A stretch of 64,000 nt of DNA from Mesocricetibacter intestinalis (GTDB lineage Bacteria > Pseudomonadota > Gammaproteobacteria > Enterobacterales > Pasteurellaceae). Position numbers and translations under genes: made by a program. Below the pieces are notes generated by a model, which saw only the letters and a program-made list of their open reading frames with translations, made no database searches and had not been told where the DNA came from. The stretch is from positions 311,409-375,408 of the forward strand of contig NZ_SNYQ01000002.1 of the NCBI RefSeq assembly GCF_004363295.1, read 5' to 3'. This document shows positions 16,318 through 24,991 of this stretch, piece by piece (positions within the stretch are counted from its first letter, which is position 1; every line of letters begins with the position of its first letter).

Positions 16318-17772
16318 CTATTTATTTTTGGCAAACACCTTCACATTATTAAAGCCGCTCTCTTTCAGATACAATGCCTGCAGTTTGCTCATCACGCCGC
16401 GTTCGCAGTACAGCAGATAATTTTTTCCCTGATCCAAGCTAGCAAATTGCGTAGAAAGCTTATAAAACGGCATATGTATGATCGCCTGTTCCTGCATTTC
16501 CAAGGGAGCCTCTTCCTGTTCTTCCGGACTGCGAATATCCAGAATTACGTCATTTGCGGACAATACGGAAACGCTGTCCACTTCAACCACCTCTTTCTCC
16601 GTTTGTTCGGCAATCTGACGAATATCCAAATATTGCGCATTCTGTACCGCAGTTTCCAAAATATCGAAATCAAATTTCTCTTCTTCTTGCAGAATTTTTT
16701 CACGTACGGCTTTTACCGTCGGATTTTTAGAAATTACCCCGCAAAATTCCGGCATGGATTTAGCTATATCATCAGTACCTATATGCTTGGCCATGGCGAT
16801 AATCTGCTCTTTATCATGGGTAATCAGCGGACGCAGTACCAAAGCCCCGGCGGCTTCATCAATCAGGCGCAGATTGGTTAAGGTCTGACTGGAAACCTGA
16901 CCCAGCGCCTCACCGGTTACAATGGCTTGAATACCGAAGCGTTCCGCAATTCGGCTGGCAGCTCGTACCATCATACGCTTTAAAATCACGCCCATTTGGC
17001 CGTTATCCACTTTCTCTAAAATTTCACCCACCACGCCTTCAAAATTTATGGCGACAAAGCGTACTTTATGCGAGCCGCTGTATCTGTTCCAGATATGATA
17101 AGCCATCTGTTTCACACCGATTTCATGTGCGGCACCGCCCAGATTAAAGAAACAATAATGTACCCTTGAACCGCGCCGAATCAGCATATAGCTAGATACG
17201 CCGGAATCGAATCCGCCGGAAATCAGAGACAACACGTCTTCCTGAGTACCTATAGGATAGCCGCCGCTTCCTTCATGGCGCGCTTTAACCAGCATCATAT
17301 GCTCATTTTCAATATCAATGCGCACCGTTACTTCGGGATTGGTCAGTTTCACTCTGGCACTGGCAATATGCTGATTCAATCCGCCGCCCACATAGCGCTC
17401 GATATCCAAAGAACTGAAGGGATGTTTGCCTTTACGTTTTACTCGCACGCAGAAGGTTTTATTTTCCAAACTATTCCCCACCAGCGCTAAGGTTTGGGTG
17501 AAAATATCATGTAAATCGGCGAAGGGATGCTCTTCCACTTCAAGAAAATGATGAATGCCGGGAATACGTTCCAGCAGTTCAATTAAGTGCGGTCGATTTT
17601 CTTCATTTTTCGAACGCACTTCAATATAATCCCAATGACGCACCACGGCGACGCTATCATCGTATTTATTCAGTATGTTACGGATATTTCCGGTAAGAAT
17701 TTTAATAAAGCGTTTCCGTACGGATTCGCTTTTAATCATGATTTCGGGAAAAAGCTTAATAACGAATTTCAT
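16318..17772 (-). CDS. thiI: tRNA 4-thiouridine synthase / thiamine sulfurtransferase with rhodanese domain
   Basis: The 484-residue enzyme makes 4-thiouridine at tRNA position 8 and passes sulfur to ThiS for the thiazole of thiamine. Domains in order are NFLD/THUMP (1-165), PP-loop ATPase with [10 protein letters not shown], and a C-terminal rhodanese domain. The persulfide-carrying Cys456 in YCERGVMS and its partner cysteine in [12 protein letters not shown] are present, so it is the long, sulfur-relaying form. I start at the ATG at 17772 ([10 protein letters not shown]), matching E. coli; eight extra upstream codons are open. Confidence 0.97.
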   Translation of the reverse strand: MKFVIKLFPEIMIKSESVRKRFIKILTGNIRNILNKYDDSVAVVRHWDYIEVRSKNEENRPHLIELLERIPGIHHFLEVEEHPFADLHDIFTQTLALVGNSLENKTFCVRVKRKGKHPFSSLDIERYVGGGLNQHIASARVKLTNPEVTVRIDIENEHMMLVKARHEGSGGYPIGTQEDVLSLISGGFDSGVSSYMLIRRGSRVHYCFFNLGGAAHEIGVKQMAYHIWNRYSGSHKVRFVAINFEGVVGEILEKVDNGQMGVILKRMMVRAASRIAERFGIQAIVTGEALGQVSSQTLTNLRLIDEAAGALVLRPLITHDKEQIIAMAKHIGTDDIAKSMPEFCGVISKNPTVKAVREKILQEEEKFDFDILETAVQNAQYLDIRQIAEQTEKEVVEVDSVSVLSANDVILDIRSPEEQEEAPLEMQEQAIIHMPFYKLSTQFASLDQGKNYLLYCERGVMSKLQALYLKESGFNNVKVFAKNK

Positions 17773-17810
17773 AAATTTATTTATTTTGTTAACCAAGTAA
17801 AAATTTTTGC

Positions 17811-17861
17811 GCTATTGTACACGAATTTTTAACCATAAACCGAAAAATAAAGTACAATAGC
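17811..17861. promoter_or_regulatory. Divergent -10 elements between thiI and xseB
   Basis: A perfect 10-bp inverted repeat, GCTATTGTAC (17811-17820) and GTACAATAGC (17852-17861), presents the same TACAAT -10 hexamer to each strand, facing thiI and xseB. The -35 regions are not clear. Confidence 0.45.
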
Positions 17862-17899
17862 CCAACTAATCATTTTCTCCCCGATGCTAGGAAACAACT

Positions 17900-18151
17900 A
17901 TGGCGCGTAAGCCGGCAAAAACAACAGAACTTGATTTTGAAACAACCCTTGAGCAATTGGAAACCATCGTTTCCCGTCTGGAAAACGGAGATTTACCCCT
18001 GGAACAGGCGTTAAAGGATTTTGAAGAGGGCATTCAGCTGGCAAAACTGGGACAGGAGCGCTTGCAGCAAGCGGAACAGCGCATTCAGATTTTACTCCAG
18101 AAAAGCGATAATGCCGAATTAAGCGATTATCCTTCCGATATTGATAACTAA
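17900..18151 (+). CDS. xseB: Exodeoxyribonuclease VII small subunit
   Basis: The 83-residue acidic helical protein is the small subunit of exonuclease VII, which degrades single-stranded DNA from both ends. The family core is [33 protein letters not shown], followed by a coiled-coil [12 protein letters not shown]. It starts the xseB-ispA-dxs operon, the same order as in E. coli, with ispA 11 bases downstream. Confidence 0.97.
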   Translation: MARKPAKTTELDFETTLEQLETIVSRLENGDLPLEQALKDFEEGIQLAKLGQERLQQAEQRIQILLQKSDNAELSDYPSDIDN

Positions 18152-18162
18152 CGAGTGTGTCA

Positions 18163-19053
18163 ATGTATCAATTTTCTCAAGACTTACAGCAAGTTCAGCA
18201 ACGTATCAACCTGTTTTTACATCATCAACTCGCAAAGATTAATACCGCCCCCTCCCCGCTTGTCGAGGCTATGAAATACGGTTTGCTGCTGGGCGGTAAG
18301 CGGATTCGTCCTTTTTTAGTATATGCCACCGGCAGAATGCTGGGTGCCGAAGACAGTCAACTAGATTATGCGGCGGCGGCAATTGAAGCGATTCATGCCT
18401 ATTCGCTGATTCACGACGATTTACCGGCAATGGATAACGATACCCTGCGCCGCGGTCAACCTACTTGTCATATTGCCTTTGATCATGCCACCGCCATTCT
18501 GGCCGGCGATGCGTTACAAGCCTTTGCCTTTGAAATTTTAACGCACAACAGCACAGTTTCGCCCTTGCAGCAACTGCTGCAGGTGCGTACCCTAAGCCAT
18601 CATGCCGGGGTTTCCGGTATGTGTCTGGGACAAAGTCTGGATTTGATTTCCGAACATAAGCACATCGGCCTGGCCGAGCTTGAAAGAGTGCATCGCAATA
18701 AAACCGGCGCCTTATTATCCGCCGCCTTAACCATGGGATTTCTATGTTCTCCCCATTACCGGGATCAGGATTTACAGCGGCAACTGGAAAATTATGCGGC
18801 AGCCATAGGTTTAGCCTTTCAGGTTCAGGACGACATTCTGGATATCGAGGGCGAAAGCGAAATTATCGGCAAGAATATCGGTGCCGATATTGCGGCGGAT
18901 AAAAATACCTATCCGAAGCTGTTAGGACTGGACGGGGCAAAACAAAAAGCTCAGGAACTTTATCAGAGCGCATTACAACATTTGCAACCTCTGCCTTTTG
19001 ACACCCGTGCCTTACAGGCACTGGCGGAATTTATTATTCATCGAAAAAATTAA
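18163..19053 (+). CDS. ispA: Farnesyl diphosphate synthase
   Basis: The 296-residue all-helical prenyltransferase condenses IPP with DMAPP and geranyl diphosphate to farnesyl diphosphate, the precursor of undecaprenyl carrier and quinone tails. Both aspartate-rich motifs are present: HDDLPAMDND (first) and QVQDDILDIEG (second), plus GGKRIRPFL and KNTYPKLLG. I take the ATG at 18163, although the in-frame GTG at 18157 is closer to xseB. It sits between xseB and dxs, so polyprenyl supply and the pathway's entry enzyme are co-expressed. Confidence 0.96.
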   Translation: MYQFSQDLQQVQQRINLFLHHQLAKINTAPSPLVEAMKYGLLLGGKRIRPFLVYATGRMLGAEDSQLDYAAAAIEAIHAYSLIHDDLPAMDNDTLRRGQPTCHIAFDHATAILAGDALQAFAFEILTHNSTVSPLQQLLQVRTLSHHAGVSGMCLGQSLDLISEHKHIGLAELERVHRNKTGALLSAALTMGFLCSPHYRDQDLQRQLENYAAAIGLAFQVQDDILDIEGESEIIGKNIGADIAADKNTYPKLLGLDGAKQKAQELYQSALQHLQPLPFDTRALQALAEFIIHRKN

Positions 19054-19078
19054 TAATCTGTGGGACTAAGCTATAACT

Positions 19079-20932
19079 ATGCAAAACTATCCGCTTTTAT
19101 CCTTAATAAACTCGCCGGACGATCTGCGCCTGCTGAGTAAGGAACAATTACCTCAGGTTTGCCATGAGTTACGCGAATATTTACTGGAAAGCGTCAGCCA
19201 AACCAGCGGCCACCTTGCTTCCGGATTAGGTACGGTAGAATTAACCGTAGCGCTGCACTATGTATTCAAAACGCCCTTTGATCAACTGATTTGGGATGTG
19301 GGGCATCAAGCCTATCCCCATAAAATTCTGACCGGTCGCCGCGATCAGATGTCGACAATCCGTCAGAAGAACGGCTTACATCCTTTTCCATGGCGGGAAG
19401 AAAGCGAATTTGACGTACTAAGCGTCGGCCACTCCTCCACTTCCATCAGCGCAGGTTTAGGTATCGCCGTTGCGGCGCAAAAAGAAAATGCCGGGCGCAA
19501 AACCATCTGCGTTATCGGAGACGGCGCCATTACCGCCGGTATGGCCTTTGAAGCGATGAACCATGCCGGCGCTCTGCACACGGATATGCTGGTTATTTTA
19601 AACGACAACGAAATGTCCATTTCGGAAAATGTCGGAGCCCTGAATAATCATTTGGCTCGTATTTTCTCCGGTTCCTTGTATTCCTCGTTCCGCGACAGCA
19701 GTAAAAAAATTCTGTCCAATGTGCCTCCGATCAAAAATTTCATGAAAAAAACCGAAGAGCATATGAAAGGAGTGATTTCTCCAATCAGCACTTTGTTCGA
19801 GGAATTGGGCTTTAACTATATCGGCCCGATTGACGGTCATAATATCGAGGATTTAATTGCGACCTTAAATAATATGAGTTCCCTAAAAGGCCCGCAGTTT
19901 TTACATATCCGCACCAAAAAAGGCAAAGGTTACGCCCCAGCGGAAAAAGACCCTATAGGTTTTCACGGCGTACCTAAATTCGATCCCCATATCGGTCAAT
20001 TACCGAAAACGAATGCCAAGCCGACCTATTCGAAAATCTTCGGCGATTGGCTGTGTGAAATGGCGGAACAGGATCCGAAGCTCATAGGCATTACCCCGGC
20101 AATGCGAGAGGGTTCCGGTATGGTGGAATTCTCCAACCGCTTCCCCGATCGCTACTTTGATGTGGCTATTGCCGAACAGCATGCGGTAACCTTTGCCGCC
20201 GGCCTGGCCATCGGCGGATATAAGCCGGTCGTGGCGATTTATTCCACCTTTCTGCAGCGCGCTTATGATCAGTTGATTCATGACGTCGCCATTCAAAATC
20301 TTCCGGTGTTATTCGCCATTGATCGCGCAGGGGTTGTCGGCGCGGACGGACAAACCCATCAGGGCGCCTTCGATATCAGCTTTATGCGCTGTATTCCGAA
20401 TCTGATTATTATGACCCCGAGCGATGAAAACGAATGCCGAAATATGCTTTATACCGGCTATAAATGCGGAAAACCGGCAGCGGTGCGCTATCCGCGCGGT
20501 AATGCCCGGGGCAGCCGAATCGAACCTTTAACCAAGCTGGAAATCGGTAAATCCCGCTTGATTCGTCAAGGGGAAAAAATTGCCATCCTTAATTTCGGCA
20601 CCTTGCTGGAAGAAGCGCTATGCGTTGCGGAAAATTTAAATGCGACCCTGGTTGATATGCGTTTTGTCAAACCCTTGGATACGGAGATGGTGGCTCGTCT
20701 GGCGCAAAGCCACGAATTACTGGTTAGCTTGGAAGAAAATGCCATACAGGGCGGTGCCGGTAGTGCCGTAGCCGAAACCCTGAACAAGCGGCAACAAAAT
20801 GTGAAACTGTTGCAACTGGGTTTACCGGATTGCTTTATTCCGCAGGGTACGCAACAAGAAATACTGGCGGAACTGCAGTTAGATAAGCAAGGCATTGAAA
20901 TGCAGATAAGTAAATTTTTAAATAATTCTTAA
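19079..20932 (+). CDS. dxs: 1-deoxy-D-xylulose-5-phosphate synthase
   Basis: The 617-residue thiamine diphosphate enzyme joins pyruvate and glyceraldehyde 3-phosphate, the first step of the MEP isoprenoid pathway. The ThDP/Mg2+ motif [18 protein letters not shown]...[14 protein letters not shown] is clear, as are [14 protein letters not shown], the conserved acid in [16 protein letters not shown], and RYPRGNA. Length matches E. coli Dxs (620). It is the last gene of the xseB-ispA-dxs unit; two T-tract hairpins follow. Confidence 0.97.
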   Translation: MQNYPLLSLINSPDDLRLLSKEQLPQVCHELREYLLESVSQTSGHLASGLGTVELTVALHYVFKTPFDQLIWDVGHQAYPHKILTGRRDQMSTIRQKNGLHPFPWREESEFDVLSVGHSSTSISAGLGIAVAAQKENAGRKTICVIGDGAITAGMAFEAMNHAGALHTDMLVILNDNEMSISENVGALNNHLARIFSGSLYSSFRDSSKKILSNVPPIKNFMKKTEEHMKGVISPISTLFEELGFNYIGPIDGHNIEDLIATLNNMSSLKGPQFLHIRTKKGKGYAPAEKDPIGFHGVPKFDPHIGQLPKTNAKPTYSKIFGDWLCEMAEQDPKLIGITPAMREGSGMVEFSNRFPDRYFDVAIAEQHAVTFAAGLAIGGYKPVVAIYSTFLQRAYDQLIHDVAIQNLPVLFAIDRAGVVGADGQTHQGAFDISFMRCIPNLIIMTPSDENECRNMLYTGYKCGKPAAVRYPRGNARGSRIEPLTKLEIGKSRLIRQGEKIAILNFGTLLEEALCVAENLNATLVDMRFVKPLDTEMVARLAQSHELLVSLEENAIQGGAGSAVAETLNKRQQNVKLLQLGLPDCFIPQGTQQEILAELQLDKQGIEMQISKFLNNS

Positions 20933-20990
20933 TTTTTTATTAAATATTTGAACTTTTCGCTAAGTTATCAGTCTGATTAATTGCTAGTGC

Positions 20991-21015
20991 ACTGCAATCT
21001 GCAGTTGTCTTTTTT
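20991..21015 (+). terminator. First terminator-like hairpin after dxs
   Basis: ACTGCA / TGCAGT with a 3-base loop, followed by TGTCTTTTTTT, about 60 bases after the dxs stop. Confidence 0.55.
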
Positions 21016-21046
21016 TAAAGATCTTTCTTAATTATTAAGACCTCCC

Positions 21047-21075
21047 CGCTATCCGTTTTCGGATAGCGTTTTTTT
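21047..21075 (+). terminator. Second terminator after dxs
   Basis: A perfect 9-bp GC-rich stem CGCTATCCG / CGGATAGCG with loop TTTT and seven T. It is strong and lies only 40 bases past the first hairpin. Confidence 0.85.
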
Positions 21076-21113
21076 ATTCTCGCAGTTTAATTCATCATTC
21101 AAGGAAGATAAGG

Positions 21114-21674
21114 ATGAAAAAATTCAGCGCCATTATACAGTCATTTCTTGCTCTCCCATTTGCCGCCTTGTCCGTTTATTTGCTTTATCATCAAAACCAG
21201 TTAATCATTGAGGGAAAACGCCCCTATATTTTCTTTACCCCGAAGGTTGTGGCTTCAAAAACCGTTCCGCAGGGGCTGGAATTTCAACTGGTGGTAGGAA
21301 ACTACGGCGAAGGTACGGCCATTATCGACAAGTTTTCGATAATAAGCGCAGGAAAGACTTATACTTCCGATCTCGGCTCCCAATGGAAAAATATTTTGCA
21401 CCAACATGGCATTGCGGAACAATGTCCCATGAGCGAGGGTTGGTTAATTAAAGGATCGGTGTTAAGCAGCGGGCAGGAAGAAGACAAATTTCTTAGTTTA
21501 ATTTATTCGACGAATAATTCTCAGATAAAACAACAATGTATTGTTCCTTTCGTTAATATGCTTAAAGAAGGGAAAATAAAAATAAAACTAAAATATCGCT
21601 CCATTTATAAAGACTATGATGATGAATTGACTATTCAATACGACTTTTCTCCGGTATTACCGCTATTAATCTAA
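21114..21674 (+). CDS. Membrane-anchored protein of unknown function
   Basis: The 186-residue protein has one N-terminal hydrophobic segment (about residues 5-25) with MKK before it, then an extracytoplasmic beta-rich domain: FTPKVVASKTVPQGLEFQLVVGNYGEGTAIIDKFSII, a pattern seen in proteins with an immunoglobulin-like or transport-accessory fold. Three cysteines lie in the soluble part. AGGAAGATAAGG gives a good ribosome site. It is flanked by the dxs terminators and the convergent rplT terminator, so it is a single-gene unit. I do not recognise the family. Confidence 0.65.
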   Translation: MKKFSAIIQSFLALPFAALSVYLLYHQNQLIIEGKRPYIFFTPKVVASKTVPQGLEFQLVVGNYGEGTAIIDKFSIISAGKTYTSDLGSQWKNILHQHGIAEQCPMSEGWLIKGSVLSSGQEEDKFLSLIYSTNNSQIKQQCIVPFVNMLKEGKIKIKLKYRSIYKDYDDELTIQYDFSPVLPLLI

Positions 21675-21693
21675 TACAGTAAAACATAAAAAA

Positions 21694-21713
21694 AGGACGC
21701 TTTTCAGCGTCCT
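21694..21713 (-). terminator. Terminator of the infC-rpmI-rplT operon
   Basis: An 8-bp stem AGGACGCT / AGCGTCCT with loop TTTC; on the minus strand it is followed by seven T. It may also stop the convergent gene. Confidence 0.85.
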
Positions 21714-21734
21714 CATTTTGCAGACTTTAAAAAC

Positions 21735-22091
<357 letters not shown>

Positions 22092-22144
22092 TTAATCTCC
22101 TATTGTATAAATTAACTAAAAATAAACTAATCGTACGCTCGTGC

Positions 22145-22342
22145 TTATGCGTATGGCAGGCACGCTACGACTAAAACCTGATCGGCTTTCGCCACCATTG
22201 ATTTATGACGTAAATGACGTTTACGTTTAGTGGTTTTTTTAGTCAAAATATGACGTAAGTGAGATTGTTTACGTTTGAAACCGCCTGACGCTGTTTTTTT
22301 GAAACGTTTGGCAGCACCACGTACTGTTTTAATTTTAGGCAT
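22145..22342 (-). CDS. rpmI: 50S ribosomal protein L35
   Basis: The 65-residue very basic protein has the L35 signature [36 protein letters not shown]. It lies 56 bases before rplT and 113 bases after infC. The gap to infC holds a hairpin of two inverted uptake sequences, which may form part of the L20-responsive leader or a partial terminator. Confidence 0.98.
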
Positions 22343-22394
22343 TGTTAAAAAAACTCCGCATTGTTTGGGTTAATACATAATAATCGGGCGAATT

Positions 22395-22433
22395 AAAGTG
22401 CGGTAAAAACTTTTCAGATTTTGACCGCACTTT
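22395..22433. repeat. Inverted uptake-sequence pair between infC and rpmI
   Basis: AAAGTGCGGT (22395-22404) and ACCGCACTTT (22424-22433) form a 10-bp stem with a 19-base loop. A run of five T lies on the minus-strand side in the loop and AAT-rich sequence follows, so termination is possible but incomplete, since rpmI lies downstream. Confidence 0.6.
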
Positions 22434-22455
22434 TTAATTACTTGCTAAGCACCGA

Positions 22456-22998
22456 CTATTTCTTTTTAGGGGCAAGCACCATCACCATCTGTCGGCCTTC
22501 GAGTTTACCCGGTGCGGATTCCACCACCGCTAACTCTGCCAGATCGTTTTTAATTCGTTCCAGCATTTCAGTGCCGATTTGCTGATGAGCCATTTCACGA
22601 CCGCGAAAACGTAATGTAATCTTAGTCTTATCCCCATCTTCTAAGAAGCGAATCAGGCTGCGTAGTTTTACCTGATAGTCGCCTTCATCAGTACCGGGAC
22701 GGAATTTGATTTCCTTCACCTGTACAACTTTCTGCTTTTTCTTCTGCTCTTTTGCCGTCTTACTCTTTTCGTAAAGGAATTTCCCGTAATTCATAATACG
22801 GCACACCGGCGGTTCTGCGTTAGGGCTAATCTCAACCAGATCCAGTGAAGCCTGTTCGGCCATATCCAACGCTTGTTGAATTGATACGATACCCGCCTGT
22901 TCACCCTCTTGGTCAATCAGACGAACCTCTTTCACTCTAATCTCTTCATTAATACGATTAGGACGATTAGCCACCGGGGCTTTTTTTAGGGTTTTAAT
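22456..22998 (-). CDS. infC: Translation initiation factor IF-3 (AUU start)
   Basis: IF-3 binds the 30S subunit and rejects non-standard start codons. The recognised protein runs from [20 protein letters not shown] to VMVLAPKKK, with the N domain, the Lys-rich linker [13 protein letters not shown] and the C domain [10 protein letters not shown]. The first usual start in frame is a GTG at 22974, but similarity extends upstream. Starting at the ATT at 22998 (ATT AAA ACC, after AGAGGAAC) gives 180 residues, the E. coli length. E. coli infC also starts with AUU for IF-3 autoregulation, so I choose ATT. An adjacent ATT at 23001 is possible. Confidence 0.93.
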   Translation of the reverse strand: MKTLKKAPVANRPNRINEEIRVKEVRLIDQEGEQAGIVSIQQALDMAEQASLDLVEISPNAEPPVCRIMNYGKFLYEKSKTAKEQKKKQKVVQVKEIKFRPGTDEGDYQVKLRSLIRFLEDGDKTKITLRFRGREMAHQQIGTEMLERIKNDLAELAVVESAPGKLEGRQMVMVLAPKKK

Positions 22999-23227
22999 AA
23001 TATTGTTCCTCTAGTAAGTTTATCCGCTATCCTGCTGCGGCGCAGAAGATAAAAGCTTGCTCCAAGCGAGCAAAAACGCGGAAAATTTTAATGGATTTTT
23101 GCTGATTATGCAATTGAATTTAATGCTTGCAGCCAATAAAAAGCACAGGGAAGGTATTTTTTTAGTTGAGGCGAAACAATATCGCACTATCGGCAAAGAA
23201 TAAGCTTAGGACGGAGTAAACATAAAA

Positions 23228-23250
23228 TTGCCGTTCACAAGGAACGGCAA
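23228..23250 (-). terminator. Terminator of the PEBP gene
   Basis: A 9-bp stem TTGCCGTTC / GAACGGCAA with loop ACAAG; TTTTA follows on the minus strand, 25 bases after the stop. Confidence 0.75.
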
Positions 23251-23274
23251 AAGAAAGCAAGCATAAGCGAGAAA

Positions 23275-23916
23275 TTATTTAGAATCGTAGGTTCCCACTA
23301 AATAAGCCTGATCAAGGATATGTCCCTGCATGGCGAAATGCAGATCATTATAGCGGAATCCCGGTTTTAAATTGAGCTTGGTATCCAACGCATACACATA
23401 AAGCTCGTAACGATGGGGTTTATTCGGTGGTGCCATGCCGCCGTAGCCGGAAGCTTCTTTAATCGAAAGGTTATTGATTTTACTGGCCCAGCTGTTTGCC
23501 CCCTGAACGAAATCCTTAGCGGAAATACTTTCGTTTTCCTTCACGGAAGTACGTTCCAAATCGGCGATTAGCCAATGGGTCCAGACAAATCCCGCCACTT
23601 CCGCCGCATCTTTATCTTCAAAAACCACAGCGAAAGATTTGGTGTTTTCAGGGGCGTTTTTTATTTCGAAAGGAATGGAATAAGAAGGCATACCGTTCGG
23701 GCTGAATTGGGTACCGCGTTTACCGAATTTATCCGCAAATTTGCCGTCCACAATGGCGGAGCTGGTTACTTCCATGGCTTTATCCTGAATATGGATCATA
23801 ATGTCCTTATCCTCCGGCAGATTATTCTGCACCGCCGCCGAACCGAGTTGGGGGAACAGCAGTGCGGATAATGCCAAAGCCCCTACGCCGCGAAGCGTTT
23901 TTTTGATACTTTTCAT
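23275..23916 (-). CDS. YbhB/YbcL family (PEBP-like) exported protein
   Basis: The 213-residue protein has a cleavable signal peptide (about residues 1-28, ending GSAA), then a phosphatidylethanolamine-binding-protein fold. Typical bacterial PEBP segments are FSPNGMPSYSIPFEIKNAPENTKSFAVVFEDKDA, FVWTHWLIADLE, GYGGMAPPNKPHRYELYVYALD and DLHFAMQGHILDQAYLVGTY. AAGGAGAT precedes the start. The E. coli relatives YbhB and YbcL are periplasmic or cytoplasmic with poorly defined roles; a uropathogenic YbcL suppresses neutrophil migration. It sits between infC and the ADP-ribosylglycohydrolase gene, in what is a thrS-infC junction in enterobacteria. Confidence 0.88.
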   Translation of the reverse strand: MKSIKKTLRGVGALALSALLFPQLGSAAVQNNLPEDKDIMIHIQDKAMEVTSSAIVDGKFADKFGKRGTQFSPNGMPSYSIPFEIKNAPENTKSFAVVFEDKDAAEVAGFVWTHWLIADLERTSVKENESISAKDFVQGANSWASKINNLSIKEASGYGGMAPPNKPHRYELYVYALDTKLNLKPGFRYNDLHFAMQGHILDQAYLVGTYDSK

Positions 23917-23996
23917 AGATCTCCTTATCTTTTTAGCTAAAAAAATCCTATCCTTAAGTCAAGGACATTTATTTAGACGAAAAACGAACAAAAATC

Positions 23997-24893
23997 TTAC
24001 AATCGATTCTGAATAAGACCAAGGGCAAGCTGCTCTATATCCGCTTTCCGGTATAGCACCTCAAGCCAAGGGGAGGGAATATTCTCCACCCCGTAATAAG
24101 CGCCGGCAATCTGACCGCAAATGGCGGCATTGGTATCCGCATCATCACCCAAGTTAGCCGCAGCCAAAATCGCCGCACGGAAATTATCCGTATGCCAAAA
24201 GGCCCAGAGTGCCGCTTCCAAACTGTCAATAACATAACCGGCACTGCCCACTTGATCAGCGCACTTGGTTTTAAACAGTCCTTGGCAAATGTGCGTTAAT
24301 GGCTCAAAACGTAGGGCGTCATTGTCTTCAAACAGATTTTGTTTTTTTCTGCCGGCAAAAATACGTGAAATCAGCAAAGCGAAATATTCACAGGATTGAA
24401 CCGCTTCCTGCGAAGCATGGGTGGTTTTAGAGCTTAATCCGGCGTATTTCACCATTAATTCCGGCGCTCGATGATAAAAAAGCAATACCGGAATCAAACG
24501 CATTAGCGAACCGTTGCCGGAGTAGCGGGACGCGGTATTTAAACTATAGGGCCTAGGTTTTTTTCTAAATTCTCCCAGTGCCATTGCCACCTGTTTTCCC
24601 ATACCGAAAGCTCTGTCCAAGCTGGAGTTTATCCCCGTACTTGCCCACTGATAATAGCGCTGTAACTGATCGTAGGGGTCAAATCCGTTTTTAGCGATTA
24701 AACTTTCGGCCAGGCAAATGGCCATGGAAGTATCGTCCGTCCATTTTCCTTTTGCCAGACGGAACTTCCCCCCGCCCTGCATATCGGTTAAGGGCTTAAA
24801 ACGCGTTCTGGGCAAAAATTCCACCCGCGCCCCTACCGCATCACCGCAAGCCAAACCCAAAAAAGCGCCGACGGCTCGGGCTTGTATATCCAT
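23997..24893 (-). CDS. ADP-ribosylglycohydrolase family protein
   Basis: The 298-residue protein belongs to the DraG/ARH family, which removes ADP-ribose from proteins or small molecules with a di-magnesium centre. The metal-binding motifs are present: AFLGLACGDAVGARVEF, KWTDDTSMAICLAESL and NLGDDADTNAAICGQIAGAYYG. Catalytic competence therefore looks intact. No ADP-ribosyltransferase partner is visible nearby, so the substrate is unknown; a housekeeping role in removing ADP-ribose marks or in nucleoside metabolism is possible. It lies between thrS and the PEBP gene, all on the minus strand but separated by terminators. Confidence 0.9.
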   Translation of the reverse strand: MDIQARAVGAFLGLACGDAVGARVEFLPRTRFKPLTDMQGGGKFRLAKGKWTDDTSMAICLAESLIAKNGFDPYDQLQRYYQWASTGINSSLDRAFGMGKQVAMALGEFRKKPRPYSLNTASRYSGNGSLMRLIPVLLFYHRAPELMVKYAGLSSKTTHASQEAVQSCEYFALLISRIFAGRKKQNLFEDNDALRFEPLTHICQGLFKTKCADQVGSAGYVIDSLEAALWAFWHTDNFRAAILAAANLGDDADTNAAICGQIAGAYYGVENIPSPWLEVLYRKADIEQLALGLIQNRL

Positions 24894-24950
24894 CTCTTTT
24901 TCTCTCTTCCGGTAAATTAAATATATTTACCTATTTACCTATATAGAAAA

Positions 24951-24974
24951 AACCGCACTACATAAAGTGCGGTT
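24951..24974 (-). terminator. Terminator of thrS made of uptake sequences
   Basis: AACCGCACT / AGTGCGGTT form a 9-bp stem with loop ACATAA, and a T run follows on the minus strand after the thrS stop. Confidence 0.8.
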
Positions 24975-24991
24975 GTTTTTCGGCGAGTTTT

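Noticed and set aside
16312-16881. Open frame of 189 codons opposite thiI
   Set aside because: Shadow of the conserved rhodanese and PP-loop coding sequence; low-complexity Phe-rich translation typical of antisense frames.
24718-24915. Small plus-strand frame opposite the ADP-ribosylglycohydrolase start
   Set aside because: Antisense shadow of conserved metal-binding motifs with no own signals.
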